Positions 15,471 through 24,641 are shown, counted from the stretch's first letter. The stretch is 25,232 nucleotides of DNA from an uncultured Bacteroides sp. (GCF_905207245.1 NZ_CAJLKP010000087.1:1-25232); one strand, 5' to 3'. The notes: a model not told the origin generated them from the sequence alone. A program made the numbers and translations.

Positions 15471-17168
15471 ATGGCAACAGTTGACGATAAAAAGATTATC
15501 TTTTCTATGGTAGGGCTGAACAAGACCATTCAGCAGAACAATAAGCAGGTGTTGAAGAACATCTACCTTTCGTTCTTTTATGGCGCAAAGATTGGCATCA
15601 TCGGTCTGAATGGTTCGGGTAAATCCACCTTGCTGAAGATTATCGCCGGGTTGGATAATGCCTATCAGGGCGAAGTAGTGTTTTCACCGGGTTACTCAGT
15701 GGGCTATCTTGCTCAGGAACCTCACCTTGACTCTGCAAAAACCGTAAAAGAGATTGTTATGGAAGGCGTGCAACCCATTGTGGATGCACTTGCCGAGTAT
15801 GAGGAAATCAACCAGAAATTCGGTCTTCCCGAATACTACGAGGATGCCGACAAGATGGATAAACTCTTTGCCCGTCAGGGAGAACTTCAGGACATCATCG
15901 ATGCAACCGATGCCTGGAATCTCGACAGCAAACTGGAACGCGCCATGGATGCCCTCCGTTGTCCGCCCGAAGACCAGCTTGTGGAATACCTTTCGGGAGG
16001 TGAACGCCGCCGTGTGGCACTCTGCCGCCTGCTGTTGCAGAAACCCGACGTACTGTTGCTGGACGAACCTACCAACCACCTCGACGCCGAGTCCATCGAC
16101 TGGCTGGAACAGCACTTGCAGCAATATGAAGGCACGGTGATTGCCGTAACCCACGACCGTTACTTCCTCGACCATGTGGCAGGCTGGATTCTTGAACTCG
16201 ACCGTGGCGAAGGTATCCCTTGGAAAGGCAACTATTCCAGTTGGCTGGAACAGAAGACCAAGCGCATGGAAATGGAAGAGAAGACTGCCAGCAAGCGCCG
16301 CAAAACACTGGAACGCGAGTTGGAATGGGTGCGCATGGCTCCCAAGGCCCGCCAGGCAAAGGGTAAAGCGCGTCTGAACTCCTACGATAAGTTGATGAAC
16401 GAAGATATCAAGGAGAAAGAAGAGAAACTGGAAATCTTCATCCCCAACGGTCCGCGCCTTGGCAACAAAGTGATTGAAGCAAAGCACGTGGCAAAAGCCT
16501 ATGGCGACAAACTACTGTTCGACGACCTCAACTTCATGCTTCCTCCTAACGGCATTGTCGGCGTTATCGGTCCTAATGGTGCCGGTAAAACCACGCTGTT
16601 CCGCCTGATTATGGGACTGGAAACTGTGGATAAAGGCGAGTTCGAGGTAGGGGAGACCGTGAAGGTGGCTTATGTGGACCAGCAACATAGCGACATCGAC
16701 CCGAATAAGAGCGTATATCAGGTAATCTCCGGCGGTACGGAACTGATTCGTATGGGTGGACGCGATATTAATGCACGTGCCTACCTTTCCCGTTTCAACT
16801 TCTCCGGTGGCGACCAGGAGAAACTTTGCGGTGTGCTCTCCGGTGGTGAACGTAACCGTTTGCACCTTGCCATGGCACTGAAGGAAGAAGGCAACGTGCT
16901 GTTGCTGGATGAGCCTACCAATGACATTGACGTGAACACCCTCCGTGCCCTCGAAGAAGGTCTCGAAGATTTTGCGGGATGCGCCGTAGTCATCAGTCAC
17001 GACCGTTGGTTCCTCGACCGTATCTGTACGCACATCCTTGCGTTCGAAGGTGACTCTAATGTCTTCTATTTCGAAGGTTCCTATTCAGAATATGAGGAAA
17101 ATAAACAGAAACGTTTAGGAAAAGAAGAACCTACCCGTGTACGTTATAGAAAGCTGATGAATGACTGA
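15471..17168 (+). CDS. ettA: Energy-dependent translational throttle protein EttA (ABC-F)
   Basis: A 565-residue soluble ABC-F ATPase that binds the ribosomal E site and gates elongation according to the ATP/ADP ratio. Two nucleotide-binding domains are intact. The first has Walker A GLNGSGKST (from residue 45), signature LSGGERRRVAL and Walker B LLLDEPTNHLD. The second has GPNGAGKTT, LSGGERNRLHL and LLLDEPTNDID. Between them is the charged P-site tRNA-interacting linker (KTKRMEMEEKTASKRRKTLE, APKARQAKGKARL). The first domain also carries the EttA-type arm around residues 92-145. The length matches EttA of other bacteria (~555). Base composition is more GC-rich than the downstream genes, consistent with a well-expressed housekeeping gene. 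A terminator follows. Confidence 0.96.
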   Translation: MATVDDKKIIFSMVGLNKTIQQNNKQVLKNIYLSFFYGAKIGIIGLNGSGKSTLLKIIAGLDNAYQGEVVFSPGYSVGYLAQEPHLDSAKTVKEIVMEGVQPIVDALAEYEEINQKFGLPEYYEDADKMDKLFARQGELQDIIDATDAWNLDSKLERAMDALRCPPEDQLVEYLSGGERRRVALCRLLLQKPDVLLLDEPTNHLDAESIDWLEQHLQQYEGTVIAVTHDRYFLDHVAGWILELDRGEGIPWKGNYSSWLEQKTKRMEMEEKTASKRRKTLERELEWVRMAPKARQAKGKARLNSYDKLMNEDIKEKEEKLEIFIPNGPRLGNKVIEAKHVAKAYGDKLLFDDLNFMLPPNGIVGVIGPNGAGKTTLFRLIMGLETVDKGEFEVGETVKVAYVDQQHSDIDPNKSVYQVISGGTELIRMGGRDINARAYLSRFNFSGGDQEKLCGVLSGGERNRLHLAMALKEEGNVLLLDEPTNDIDVNTLRALEEGLEDFAGCAVVISHDRWFLDRICTHILAFEGDSNVFYFEGSYSEYEENKQKRLGKEEPTRVRYRKLMND

Positions 17169-17215
17169 TAACAGTGAGAATCTGATAGCATAAATTATAT
17201 TTTGACGACAAATAG

Positions 17216-17247
17216 AAAGCCTTGCAAAAAAACTGCAAGGCTTTTTT
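17216..17247 (+). terminator. Terminator of ettA
   Basis: The stem gccttgca (17219-17226) pairs with tgcaaggc (17234-17241), followed by six T. It is a classical intrinsic terminator about 50 bp after the stop codon. Confidence 0.85.
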
Positions 17248-17326
17248 GTTATAAAAAGTCTCAATAACTCCTATCTACTCTGAAATTTTGTAGCAGAAAT
17301 GTAACACAAATCTAAATCTTATTAAC

Positions 17327-17334
17327 TATATTTG
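17327..17334 (+). promoter_or_regulatory. -7 box for the TonB receptor operon
   Basis: TATATTTG, an exact consensus, about 70 bp upstream of the ATG at 17406. This predicts a ~65-nt AU-rich leader that carries the repeats at 17359-17397. Confidence 0.65.
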
Positions 17335-17358
17335 CGTCTTAATACAGTATTTAATACT

Positions 17359-17397
17359 TAATTAACATTTCTAATTAACACATTTAATTAACAAAAA
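17359..17397 (+). repeat. Three tandem 13-bp leader repeats (TAATTAACA core)
   Basis: TAATTAACA occurs at 17359, 17372 and 17385, exactly 13 bp apart, each followed by a short A/T filler. The array lies in the predicted 5' leader of the receptor mRNA, ending about 10 bp before the start codon. It could bind a protein or sRNA that controls translation (inference). Confidence 0.7.
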
Positions 17398-17405
17398 ACA
17401 GAAGT

Positions 17406-20105
17406 ATGAAAAAACATCTAATTCATTTCCTGTTAGTGGCAGTGCTGTCCATATTTAGTGCTGCGGCATTTGCCCAGACTACAGTGAGGGGGCAGCTTGT
17501 TGACTCAGAAACAGGCGAACCTTTGGTGGGAGCTGCCGTTATGATAGAAGGCACTTCACAGGGTACGGTGACTGACATTGATGGTTATTTTAAGCAAAGT
17601 GTTGCTCAGGGTGGAACCTTGTTGTTCAAGTACGTAGGTTTCAAAGACCTCAAGAAGAAGATTACGCAGAAGGGTGCTTCTGTTGATTTGGGTACTATCA
17701 AAATGGAACCGGATGCAGTGATGCTGGCGGACGTTACGATTACTTCGTCTATAGCAGTTGCCCGTAAAACTCCGGTAGCTGTGTCTACTATTGATCCGGT
17801 TTTTATAGAAGAAAAGTTAGGTACACAGGAATTTCCTGAAATCCTGAAATCGACTCCGGGTATATATGCTACTAAAGACGGTGGTGGTTTTGGAGACAGT
17901 AAGATTAATATTCGTGGTTTCAAGAGTGAAAACTCTGCTATGATGGTTAACGGTGTGCCCATGAACGGTATGGAGAATAATAAAGTATATTGGTCAAACT
18001 GGTCAGGTTTGTCTGATGTAACCCGAAGCATCCAGGTACAACGTGGTTTGGGTGCTGCCAAGGTTGCTTCTCCGGCAGTAGGTGGTTCTATCAATATTAT
18101 TACTAAAACTACCGAAGCTAAGAAGGGTGGTTCTGTTTCCTACGCTATGGGTAATGATGGTTATAACAAAATTCTGTTTAATCTTTCTTCCGGTTTGTCT
18201 AAAGACGGATGGGCATTCTCCTTGTTGGGAGCCAAGACTTGGGGTGACGGATATATACAAGGTACAGAGTTTGAAGGATATACTTGGTTCGTTAGTATTG
18301 CTAAACGCTTCAATGACAACCACCAGTTGTCTTTGACTGCTTTTGGTGCTCCTCAGTGGCATAACCAGCGCAGCAATCAGAATGGTTTATCTATCAAAGA
18401 ATGGCAGCGTGTAAAACAGTATATGGGCGAAGATAGTCCTTATAAGTATAACTCTACTTTCGGCTATCGCCACGGACAGTCTTATAACTCTTCCAGAAAC
18501 TCATACCACAAACCACAGATTTCTTTGAATCACTTGTGGCAGATTGACCAAAAATCAAGTTTAAGTACTGCACTTTATGTATCTATTGGTCGCGGAGACG
18601 GCTATAGAGGTACGGGCGATAGCACCTACTCTAATTCATGGTATGGTTCTACAAACGGTTTGGTAAACACACAATTCCGTCGTCCGGATGGAACTTTTGA
18701 CTATGATGCTGTTGAAACAATGAATGCCGAAAGTACTAACGGTTCCAAGATGGTAATGAGTAAGATGATGAATAATCATCTCTGGTATGGCTTGCTCTCT
18801 ACATACACCACTAAACTCGGTGAAAATTTTGATTTCTATGGAGGTATTGATTTCCGTTATTACAAAGGCTTACACCAGGATATCCTGACAGACCTTTTCG
18901 GAGGTACTTATTTTATTGATTCTTATAATAGAAAGAACGTTACGGCAGAAAATAACCCCGCCGTAGGTGGCAATTCCAATTATATTAATCAGAAATTGAA
19001 TGTGGGCGATGTGCTACGTCGCGATTATGATGGTTTCGTTATGTATGAAGGCGTATTTGCGCAGTTGGAATACAATCAGGATAAGTTAAGCGCCTTTGTG
19101 TCTGGTGGTGCTTCAAATACTGGCTACTGGCGTTATGATCGCATGTATTATAGTAAAGATAAGGCTAAGTCTTCAACCAAGAATTATCTGGGTGGAAACA
19201 TCAAGGGAGGTGCTAACTATAACTTGACTGAGAACCATAATATTTTCGTTAATGCAGGCTACATCAACCGTGCGCCGATGTTTGATACTTCTTTCATTAA
19301 TTCGCAAACTTCACATGACCGTAACCCGGATGCCAAGAACGAGAAAATTATGTCGTTCGAGGTGGGATATGGCTACCGTAGTCGTTTCTTCACTGCTAAC
19401 TTGAATGGTTACTATACCCGTTGGATGGACAAGGCTCTTTACGATAGCGGTACTACTGCCGATGGTTTACGTTGGGCTATGAACATGACCGGTGCTAATG
19501 CTGATCACTGGGGTGTGGAATTGGATTTTGTTGCCAAACCTTTGAATTGGTTGGATATTACGGGGATGTTTTCTTGGGGTGACTGGCGTTGGGGCGGTAT
19601 AGCTTCCGGATACCTGTTCGACTCACAAGGTCAGATGTTGCAAAATACTCGTGGTGATGTAGTGACTGATATGGCAAATGCAGAACAATATCAATATCAG
19701 ATTGATATGGATAACGTTTCTGTAGGTGGTTCAGCACAGACAACAGCCGCTTTGGGGGTAGGTGTACGTCCGGTAAAAGGTCTGCGCTTGGGAGTAGATT
19801 GGAATTTCTTCTCACGTAACTTTGCCGATTATGATATCAATGCCAACGTTGCAACGCAAAAGGAGCCTTATGTAATTGGTAGTCCGTGGAAGATTCCATC
19901 CTATAGCACATTCGATTTAAGTGCAGGCTATACATTTGATTTTGGAAAAATACGTGCCACTCTGAGTGGAAATGTAAACAATGTCCTCGATCAGGAATAC
20001 ATTGCAGATGCTCGTGATGGTAGCACCCACGATTGGGAGAGCGCTACTCGTGTGCTTTATGGTTTCGGCCGTACCTATTCTGTAAGATTGAAGTTCAATT
20101 TCTAA
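17406..20105 (+). CDS. TonB-dependent outer-membrane receptor with carboxypeptidase-regulatory-like N-domain
   Basis: An 899-residue outer-membrane transporter. The signal peptide ends near residue 23 (AAFAQ). Residues ~25-105 form a carboxypeptidase D regulatory-like domain (VRGQLVDSETGEPLVGAAV, GTVTDIDGYFKQSV). A plug domain follows (~125-235: FPEILKSTPGIYATKDGGGF, INIRGFKSENSAMMVNGVPMNGMEN, VQRGLGAAKVASPAVGGSINI). The remainder is a 22-strand barrel ending in the aromatic insertion signal SVRLKFNF. TonB/ExbBD energise uptake of a large ligand. It differs from canonical SusC by its shorter length and by the absence of a SusD gene; instead a large lipoprotein gene follows after 13 bp. The substrate is unknown. 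Confidence 0.93.
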   Translation: MKKHLIHFLLVAVLSIFSAAAFAQTTVRGQLVDSETGEPLVGAAVMIEGTSQGTVTDIDGYFKQSVAQGGTLLFKYVGFKDLKKKITQKGASVDLGTIKMEPDAVMLADVTITSSIAVARKTPVAVSTIDPVFIEEKLGTQEFPEILKSTPGIYATKDGGGFGDSKINIRGFKSENSAMMVNGVPMNGMENNKVYWSNWSGLSDVTRSIQVQRGLGAAKVASPAVGGSINIITKTTEAKKGGSVSYAMGNDGYNKILFNLSSGLSKDGWAFSLLGAKTWGDGYIQGTEFEGYTWFVSIAKRFNDNHQLSLTAFGAPQWHNQRSNQNGLSIKEWQRVKQYMGEDSPYKYNSTFGYRHGQSYNSSRNSYHKPQISLNHLWQIDQKSSLSTALYVSIGRGDGYRGTGDSTYSNSWYGSTNGLVNTQFRRPDGTFDYDAVETMNAESTNGSKMVMSKMMNNHLWYGLLSTYTTKLGENFDFYGGIDFRYYKGLHQDILTDLFGGTYFIDSYNRKNVTAENNPAVGGNSNYINQKLNVGDVLRRDYDGFVMYEGVFAQLEYNQDKLSAFVSGGASNTGYWRYDRMYYSKDKAKSSTKNYLGGNIKGGANYNLTENHNIFVNAGYINRAPMFDTSFINSQTSHDRNPDAKNEKIMSFEVGYGYRSRFFTANLNGYYTRWMDKALYDSGTTADGLRWAMNMTGANADHWGVELDFVAKPLNWLDITGMFSWGDWRWGGIASGYLFDSQGQMLQNTRGDVVTDMANAEQYQYQIDMDNVSVGGSAQTTAALGVGVRPVKGLRLGVDWNFFSRNFADYDINANVATQKEPYVIGSPWKIPSYSTFDLSAGYTFDFGKIRATLSGNVNNVLDQEYIADARDGSTHDWESATRVLYGFGRTYSVRLKFNF

Positions 20106-20118
20106 ACCAAGACAGATT

Positions 20119-22563
20119 ATGAAGAAAAATATAGTATTTAGCATGTGCGCATCTTTGCTGTTTTTGGCAAGTTGCGACTATAACGAAGATAACTTTCCGG
20201 GCTATGACGAGCTTGCCATTCCTAAGGATGTGCAGAATGTCGAGTTGAGCTTGGCAGATGGTGACTATAAAAAAATTGCCGGACTTGAGAGCAATATAAA
20301 GATTGCAACGGATAAAGTAGATCCGGAAGGAATAGACTTTGTGGCAGCTTTGGAAGCCATGGGCACGAACAAATATTTTACGGAAACCGCACCAGCGTCA
20401 TGGTATCTGCCTGCTTACCTTGAAAGCCTTTATCCTTATTTGAGTGATGACTCGAAAGTGACGGTGGCCTTCAATAATGCTGAGAAATTGCCTGAATATC
20501 TGACTGATTTCAATGGCATTTCCGCTTACGAACTTACTTCCGGTGATTATAAAACGGTATGGGGTGAAACGGTTACTGCTTCATTCCTGTCTCCGTCTAC
20601 CATCAGTAAGATTCCTGCTATCCTGAAACAGGCTGTAGAGAATCCTGCTGACGGTGCTATGCGTATGGTCAACTATGCGTATTCTGAGACAGAACCGAGT
20701 ATTGGCGGCGGTGGCGTAATTCCGAATGTTTATCAGAAAGTATCTGGAATGGCTGCTGAGGGTGGTAACTATGTGTTTGTGGCTCCTGATAAAGAAGGAA
20801 AACTCATTCCTTTTGGAAGACTTACGGATGAAACAAAATCCTATGGTTATATGGCTGGTACTGCTGTGACTGTTACCGATGGATTGATTAGTAGTGATGT
20901 TTCAAACTATGTATTGACTGTTACTCCTACTGCAACTGGATATTCTCTGCAACGTCCGGATGAAAAGTTCATTTATCTGTCAGGAACATATAATAGTTTT
21001 AATCTGGGTGCTCTTCCTGCAACCGGTGGTGATTGGAAGTTCTTTCAAAATGCAGATGGCACAACTTCTCTCGTGAATGTTGAAAAGAAAAAGACTGTGA
21101 AGCTGAATGAATATAACGGTTCTTATTCTTATGGTTGTTATCCCCCCTCTTCATTCGGCATCTATCTGAATGCGTCGATGAAGGGAAATGATGGTGATTT
21201 CACCTTCCAGGACATTAAGTTGGAAGGCGTCACTTATGCATGGAAGTACGATGCACAAAACAGTTATTGGAAAGCTGCGGCTTTTGCTGGTGGGGCGAAC
21301 AATCCTACTGAAAGCTGGTTAGTTTCTACCGAGATTGATTTGTCCGGTGCTACTGCTCCGACGCTTTCATTCGATGCTGCCATCAACTATCTGAACGGTA
21401 ATAATCGTGCTGATTTTATCGAAGCTAAGATTTCTGCTGATTACGTAGATAATGTTACGTCTGCTACTTGGGCTACACTGAATGCTGAGTGGTCGGAAGG
21501 TAAGGGCTGGACTTTTGTTAATTCCGGTGAGATTGATTTGAAAGACTACGTTGGAAAGAAAGTACGCCTTGCATTTGCATATAAGAGTACTTCGGAGTGT
21601 GCCCCTACTATAGAGATTAAAAATATAAGTGTTACAGAGCCTAAGGATGGCTATTATGCTGATGTTTATCTGTATAAAGAAGTTCCTGAAAATGAGGTGG
21701 AAGCGGCTTCTGCTATGATGTTTGCTTCTACGCGTGCTGCTGCAAAGTACAACACTTCTGCTGTCTACCGGTATGACGCAGCAACCAGCACTTGGAAAGA
21801 GTACACCACTCCGGATGTCACTGTTGCTGTATTGCAACCTGCCGATTATGCTAAGATGGGAGCTACCTATGTCAGCAAACCGGGAGAAACTTTGCCGATT
21901 TATCTGAAGAATGCTTATCCGTATGCTCAGGCAGACTTGACTGTAGCTGTGGTTTATTACAGCAGTAGTAGCCAGGCAATTTCTGCAACCGAATTCATTT
22001 ATGACGGTGCTACTTGGACGGAAACTGCAAAAGTTATGCCTAAGACCATGTTGTTCATCAAAGCGAAAGGGGTATGGAACGAAGCGAAAGTATACTATGC
22101 AAATACCTTTATTGGTGACGAAGGTGGATGTACCATTCAGAATATTGAGTTGGGCGGAAAAGACTATGTTTGGACTCTCGATCCTAAATATGGTTGGAAA
22201 GCTACCGGATATTTGGGAGGCAATAAGACTACTGAAAGCTGGTTGCTTATTCCGGGAATCGATTTGAAGGAAGCTTTGTCTCCTGTATTGAGGTTTGAAG
22301 CCGGTATTAATTATCTGTATGGAGCAAAAGCGGAAGACTATATTAGTATCTGCGTTTCCACAGATTATACGAATGACGTGACTACTGCTACCTGGGAAAA
22401 GCTGGAATTTGAAACATGGCCCGATAGCTTTACTTTCGTTCCAATGGAAGCTAATTTTAGCAAGTATAATGGTAAGAGTATTCGCATTGCTATTAAATAT
22501 GTGAGTGATGCAACTTGTGCTTCTACTTTTGAAGTTAAAAACTTCTCTGTTCAAGAAGAATAA
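20119..22563 (+). CDS. Surface lipoprotein with duplicated choice-of-anchor J modules
   Basis: An 814-residue lipoprotein. Lipobox LASC puts the lipidated residue at Cys19, and the acidic DYNED that follows fits surface export in Bacteroidota. The protein has an A-J layout repeated twice. Module A is at ~37-145 (NVELSLADGDYKKIAG ... LPAYLESLYPYLSDDSKVTVAF) and again at ~560-650 (DVTVAVLQPADYAKMG ... LPIYLKNAYPYAQADLTVAV). Choice-of-anchor J module is at ~360-507 and again at ~669-813; each copy has TESWL, INYL and TATW landmarks. Residues ~230-350 add a separate beta-rich domain (VNVEKKKTVKLNEY) seen only once. It is encoded 13 bp after the TonB receptor, so it is the likely surface partner that captures ligand or lids the barrel. 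No catalytic motif is visible. Confidence 0.87.
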   Translation: MKKNIVFSMCASLLFLASCDYNEDNFPGYDELAIPKDVQNVELSLADGDYKKIAGLESNIKIATDKVDPEGIDFVAALEAMGTNKYFTETAPASWYLPAYLESLYPYLSDDSKVTVAFNNAEKLPEYLTDFNGISAYELTSGDYKTVWGETVTASFLSPSTISKIPAILKQAVENPADGAMRMVNYAYSETEPSIGGGGVIPNVYQKVSGMAAEGGNYVFVAPDKEGKLIPFGRLTDETKSYGYMAGTAVTVTDGLISSDVSNYVLTVTPTATGYSLQRPDEKFIYLSGTYNSFNLGALPATGGDWKFFQNADGTTSLVNVEKKKTVKLNEYNGSYSYGCYPPSSFGIYLNASMKGNDGDFTFQDIKLEGVTYAWKYDAQNSYWKAAAFAGGANNPTESWLVSTEIDLSGATAPTLSFDAAINYLNGNNRADFIEAKISADYVDNVTSATWATLNAEWSEGKGWTFVNSGEIDLKDYVGKKVRLAFAYKSTSECAPTIEIKNISVTEPKDGYYADVYLYKEVPENEVEAASAMMFASTRAAAKYNTSAVYRYDAATSTWKEYTTPDVTVAVLQPADYAKMGATYVSKPGETLPIYLKNAYPYAQADLTVAVVYYSSSSQAISATEFIYDGATWTETAKVMPKTMLFIKAKGVWNEAKVYYANTFIGDEGGCTIQNIELGGKDYVWTLDPKYGWKATGYLGGNKTTESWLLIPGIDLKEALSPVLRFEAGINYLYGAKAEDYISICVSTDYTNDVTTATWEKLEFETWPDSFTFVPMEANFSKYNGKSIRIAIKYVSDATCASTFEVKNFSVQEE

Positions 22564-22583
22564 GAATCACTTATTTCTATAAA

Positions 22584-22621
22584 AATAAACCCCGGAAGTT
22601 TTTTAGCTTCCGGGGTTTATT
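22584..22621 (+). terminator. Terminator of the receptor/lipoprotein operon
   Basis: A perfect 15-bp stem, aataaaccccggaag (22584-22598) with cttccggggtttatt (22607-22621), loop ttttttag, followed by more T. It is 20 bp after the stop codon. Its core is shared, inverted, with the terminator at 24840-24884. Confidence 0.88.
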
Positions 22622-22632
22622 TTTCCCTACCT

Positions 22633-22839
22633 CTACCACTTTCCCCCTGTCACCTCAAAGCACGGACACGCCTTCGTCCACTCCATTGGCTCCACTTCTC
22701 CGTTTCCATTCACATCCGGGCTCAAATCCCAGTGTCCTACCACCCTTGCTTCCGGATAGTCCATCTTCAATGCCCTCACCAGCACCCGTAGAGAATGCCG
22801 TTGCCACTCTGTACGCGTATCTTTGGAGCATATTTTGTT
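22633..22839 (-). pseudogene. N-acetylmuramoyl-L-alanine amidase, 3' fragment 1
   Basis: An open minus-strand frame without a start encodes about 68 residues matching the C-terminus of Amidase_2-type enzymes. It includes KDTRTEWQRHSL, the zinc-ligand region YPEARVVGHWDLSPD (usual Arg after His is Trp here) and the family end VNGNGEVEPMEWTKACPCF. An in-frame TAA at 22840-22842 and unrelated sequence replace the N-terminal two thirds, so the catalytic domain is incomplete. A second, more decayed copy in the same orientation lies at 24465-24640. Such amidases in Bacteroides often sit at variable or mobile loci. Confidence 0.82.
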
Positions 22840-23128
22840 TTATCACTTTCGTAGTTATGGTTATGCTTTTTTGCATTGTAGTTTTATATGTGCACTTTGG
22901 GGCTTTCTCTTCAAAATGGGGACTTTAAATCTTTCAATTTAGGTGGATATAGTAATGAAAGTATGCTGAGTTTTATTATTTGCTTTACTTTTGTATTGAT
23001 TTGAACATGTAGAATACATTTGTATAATATTTGCTATGTCAACTTCTTTTTTATAATAATATGGTAAATATTTGTTTAATTTATTTTTATTTATTAAATT
23101 GCAAGCATGAACTTTAAATACGTGCAGT
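22840..23128. other. AT-rich intergenic stretch before the C10 protease
   Basis: No gene, RNA or clear repeat is visible apart from the candidate -7 box at 23015-23022. Several short reading frames cross it but show no family features. The base composition falls sharply compared with the genes to the left, marking the left boundary of the probable insert. Confidence 0.6.
23015..23022 (+). promoter_or_regulatory. Candidate -7 box for the C10 protease
   Basis: TACATTTG matches TAnnTTTG, with a TTTG at 22990-22993 (21 bp spacing) as possible -33. It predicts a ~100-nt leader. AT-richness makes chance matches likely here. Confidence 0.4.
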
Positions 23129-24376
23129 ATGAAAAAAAAGACATTGTTTCCTTTTATGGGATTATTTATCATTTTCTTGTTATCGTCATGTAACAACGAT
23201 TATGATGTTCAAAGAGATGATGCGACGAGCAAAGTTGATAGTAACTTTGTTTCTCTGGAAAATGCTAAAAGCATAGCTACTACTTATGAATTTACTAATT
23301 TAAAGACAAGGAGTAAGATTGGAAAAAAAAATATAGCAAGTATATATTCTTTAAAAAAGAAATCAGATTTGCCAGAAATGTATGTAGTAAATTATGAAGG
23401 GGGAGGATTTCTTGTTATTTCGGCAGATAAGCGAGTCAATGAAATATTGGCATATTCTGAGGATAGTTCATTTCCTATAGATGATAATGTACAAATACCA
23501 GGAGGTGTGGCAAGTTGGATGGACGGATATGCTTTTTTAGTAGATTCGATTAGGAAATATAATGTCACAGACTTTTTAGAGAATTATTTTGTTGCAGATT
23601 CGAAACTTAGGAATAGCGGAGTAGGAGAGCTTCCCCTAGGAGAGTTAGGTGCGTGCAGAAAGGGACAATCTGATGTGAGGTTTTGTCAGAAACATGGATT
23701 TTTATTAGAGCCATATTTTTATTATGTGCCAGGAATGGTCCATACAAATTGGAACCAAGGTGTAGGATTTAATAATTTGTTAGATGATATGGGATGTACT
23801 TCTTATTCTAATAGAAGACCACCTGTAGGTTGTGTGGCAGTAGCTATGGCCCAAATTATGCGTGTTTTTGACATGCCAAGCTCATTTGATTGGAAGGCTA
23901 TGCCTAGTAATGAGGGGGCTTATGCCACACAAGTTTTAATGAAAGATATAGGGACTAAAGTAAAAATGGACTATGACTGTTCTGGGTCGGGAGCATATGA
24001 TAACGATGCTTTGGCTGCTTTTAAGCAATATGGGTATAGCAATGCTAAATTTATTAATTTTAATACAGGACTGTATATTGAACGGATTTGGGATCAATTA
24101 ATTAAGGGCTCTCCTATATATGTAAGTGGAGCTCGTGATTCCAATAATGCACATGCCTTTGTTATTCATGGTGCTGATGTTACACAAACTTTTAGGTGTG
24201 TTATGAACAATGAAGTGGATAGGATGTTTGTCTATCCATTTATCAGTGAGGCCTATTATTTTATACATTGGGGATGGGGACGTAGTTATAATGGAATGTT
24301 TCTTGCTGGGAATTTTGAACCAGTGCCGGGGCAAAATTATAATAAGAATATGCGTTTTATTGCAGATTTTAAATAA
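23129..24376 (+). CDS. C10-family (streptopain-like) cysteine peptidase lipoprotein
   Basis: A 415-residue prepro-protease. Lipobox LLSSC gives lipidated Cys21. Residues ~35-150 are a Spi-type inhibitory prodomain (MYVVNYEGGGFLVISADKRVNEILAYSED, FPIDD). The mature domain has catalytic Cys235 in RPPVGCVAVAMAQIMR and catalytic His342 in NNAHAFVIHGAD, then the conserved tryptophan region YFIHWGWGRSYNGMF. It is related to Streptococcus SpeB and the B. fragilis Bfp proteases, which cleave host or bacterial proteins after autoprocessing. No separate Spi-like inhibitor gene is present. The gene is far more AT-rich than its neighbours (AAA, ATA and TTA codons dominate) and lies between two amidase fragments, suggesting acquisition by transfer. 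Confidence 0.92.
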   Translation: MKKKTLFPFMGLFIIFLLSSCNNDYDVQRDDATSKVDSNFVSLENAKSIATTYEFTNLKTRSKIGKKNIASIYSLKKKSDLPEMYVVNYEGGGFLVISADKRVNEILAYSEDSSFPIDDNVQIPGGVASWMDGYAFLVDSIRKYNVTDFLENYFVADSKLRNSGVGELPLGELGACRKGQSDVRFCQKHGFLLEPYFYYVPGMVHTNWNQGVGFNNLLDDMGCTSYSNRRPPVGCVAVAMAQIMRVFDMPSSFDWKAMPSNEGAYATQVLMKDIGTKVKMDYDCSGSGAYDNDALAAFKQYGYSNAKFINFNTGLYIERIWDQLIKGSPIYVSGARDSNNAHAFVIHGADVTQTFRCVMNNEVDRMFVYPFISEAYYFIHWGWGRSYNGMFLAGNFEPVPGQNYNKNMRFIADFK

Positions 24377-24464
24377 GGATATTGTGTGTAATTTTGTATT
24401 ATCTTAGACAAGACATAGTAAAGAAGTCATTTCACAAAAGTGGGATGATTTCTTTTCTATACTG

Positions 24465-24640
24465 TTACCACCTTTCCTCCTTCACCTCAAAGCTTGGACA
24501 CTCCTTCGTCCACTCCACCGGCTCCACCTCTCCATTTCCATTCACATCTGGACTCAAATCTCGGTGTCCTACCACCTTTGTTTCAGGATAATCCATTTTC
24601 AATACCCTCCTAACACTCGCAGAGAATGCCGTTGCCACTC
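24465..24640 (-). pseudogene. N-acetylmuramoyl-L-alanine amidase, 3' fragment 2 (frameshifted)
   Basis: This is a second copy of the amidase C-terminus, about 85 % identical by eye to 22633-22809 and in the same orientation. It encodes YPETKVVGHRDLSPD and VNGNGEVEPVEWTKECPSF, keeping the normal His-Arg-Asp. A one-base deletion near 24610 breaks the frame relative to copy 1. Homology stops abruptly at 24640, where the reading frame of another gene remnant begins on the opposite strand. Confidence 0.8.
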
Positions 24641-24641
24641 C

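Noticed and set aside
15696..16487. 263-codon minus-strand reading frame inside ettA
   Set aside because: It is a shadow of a GC-richer conserved gene; its translation shows no family features.
21367..22554. 395-codon minus-strand reading frame
   Set aside because: It lies opposite the duplicated lipoprotein gene, which has a clear signal peptide and modules; the antisense product is low-complexity and Ser/Ile-rich.
22655..22876. 73-codon minus-strand frame starting with ATG
   Set aside because: It is out of frame with the amidase homology in the same DNA; the true frame has no start and is called as a pseudogene.
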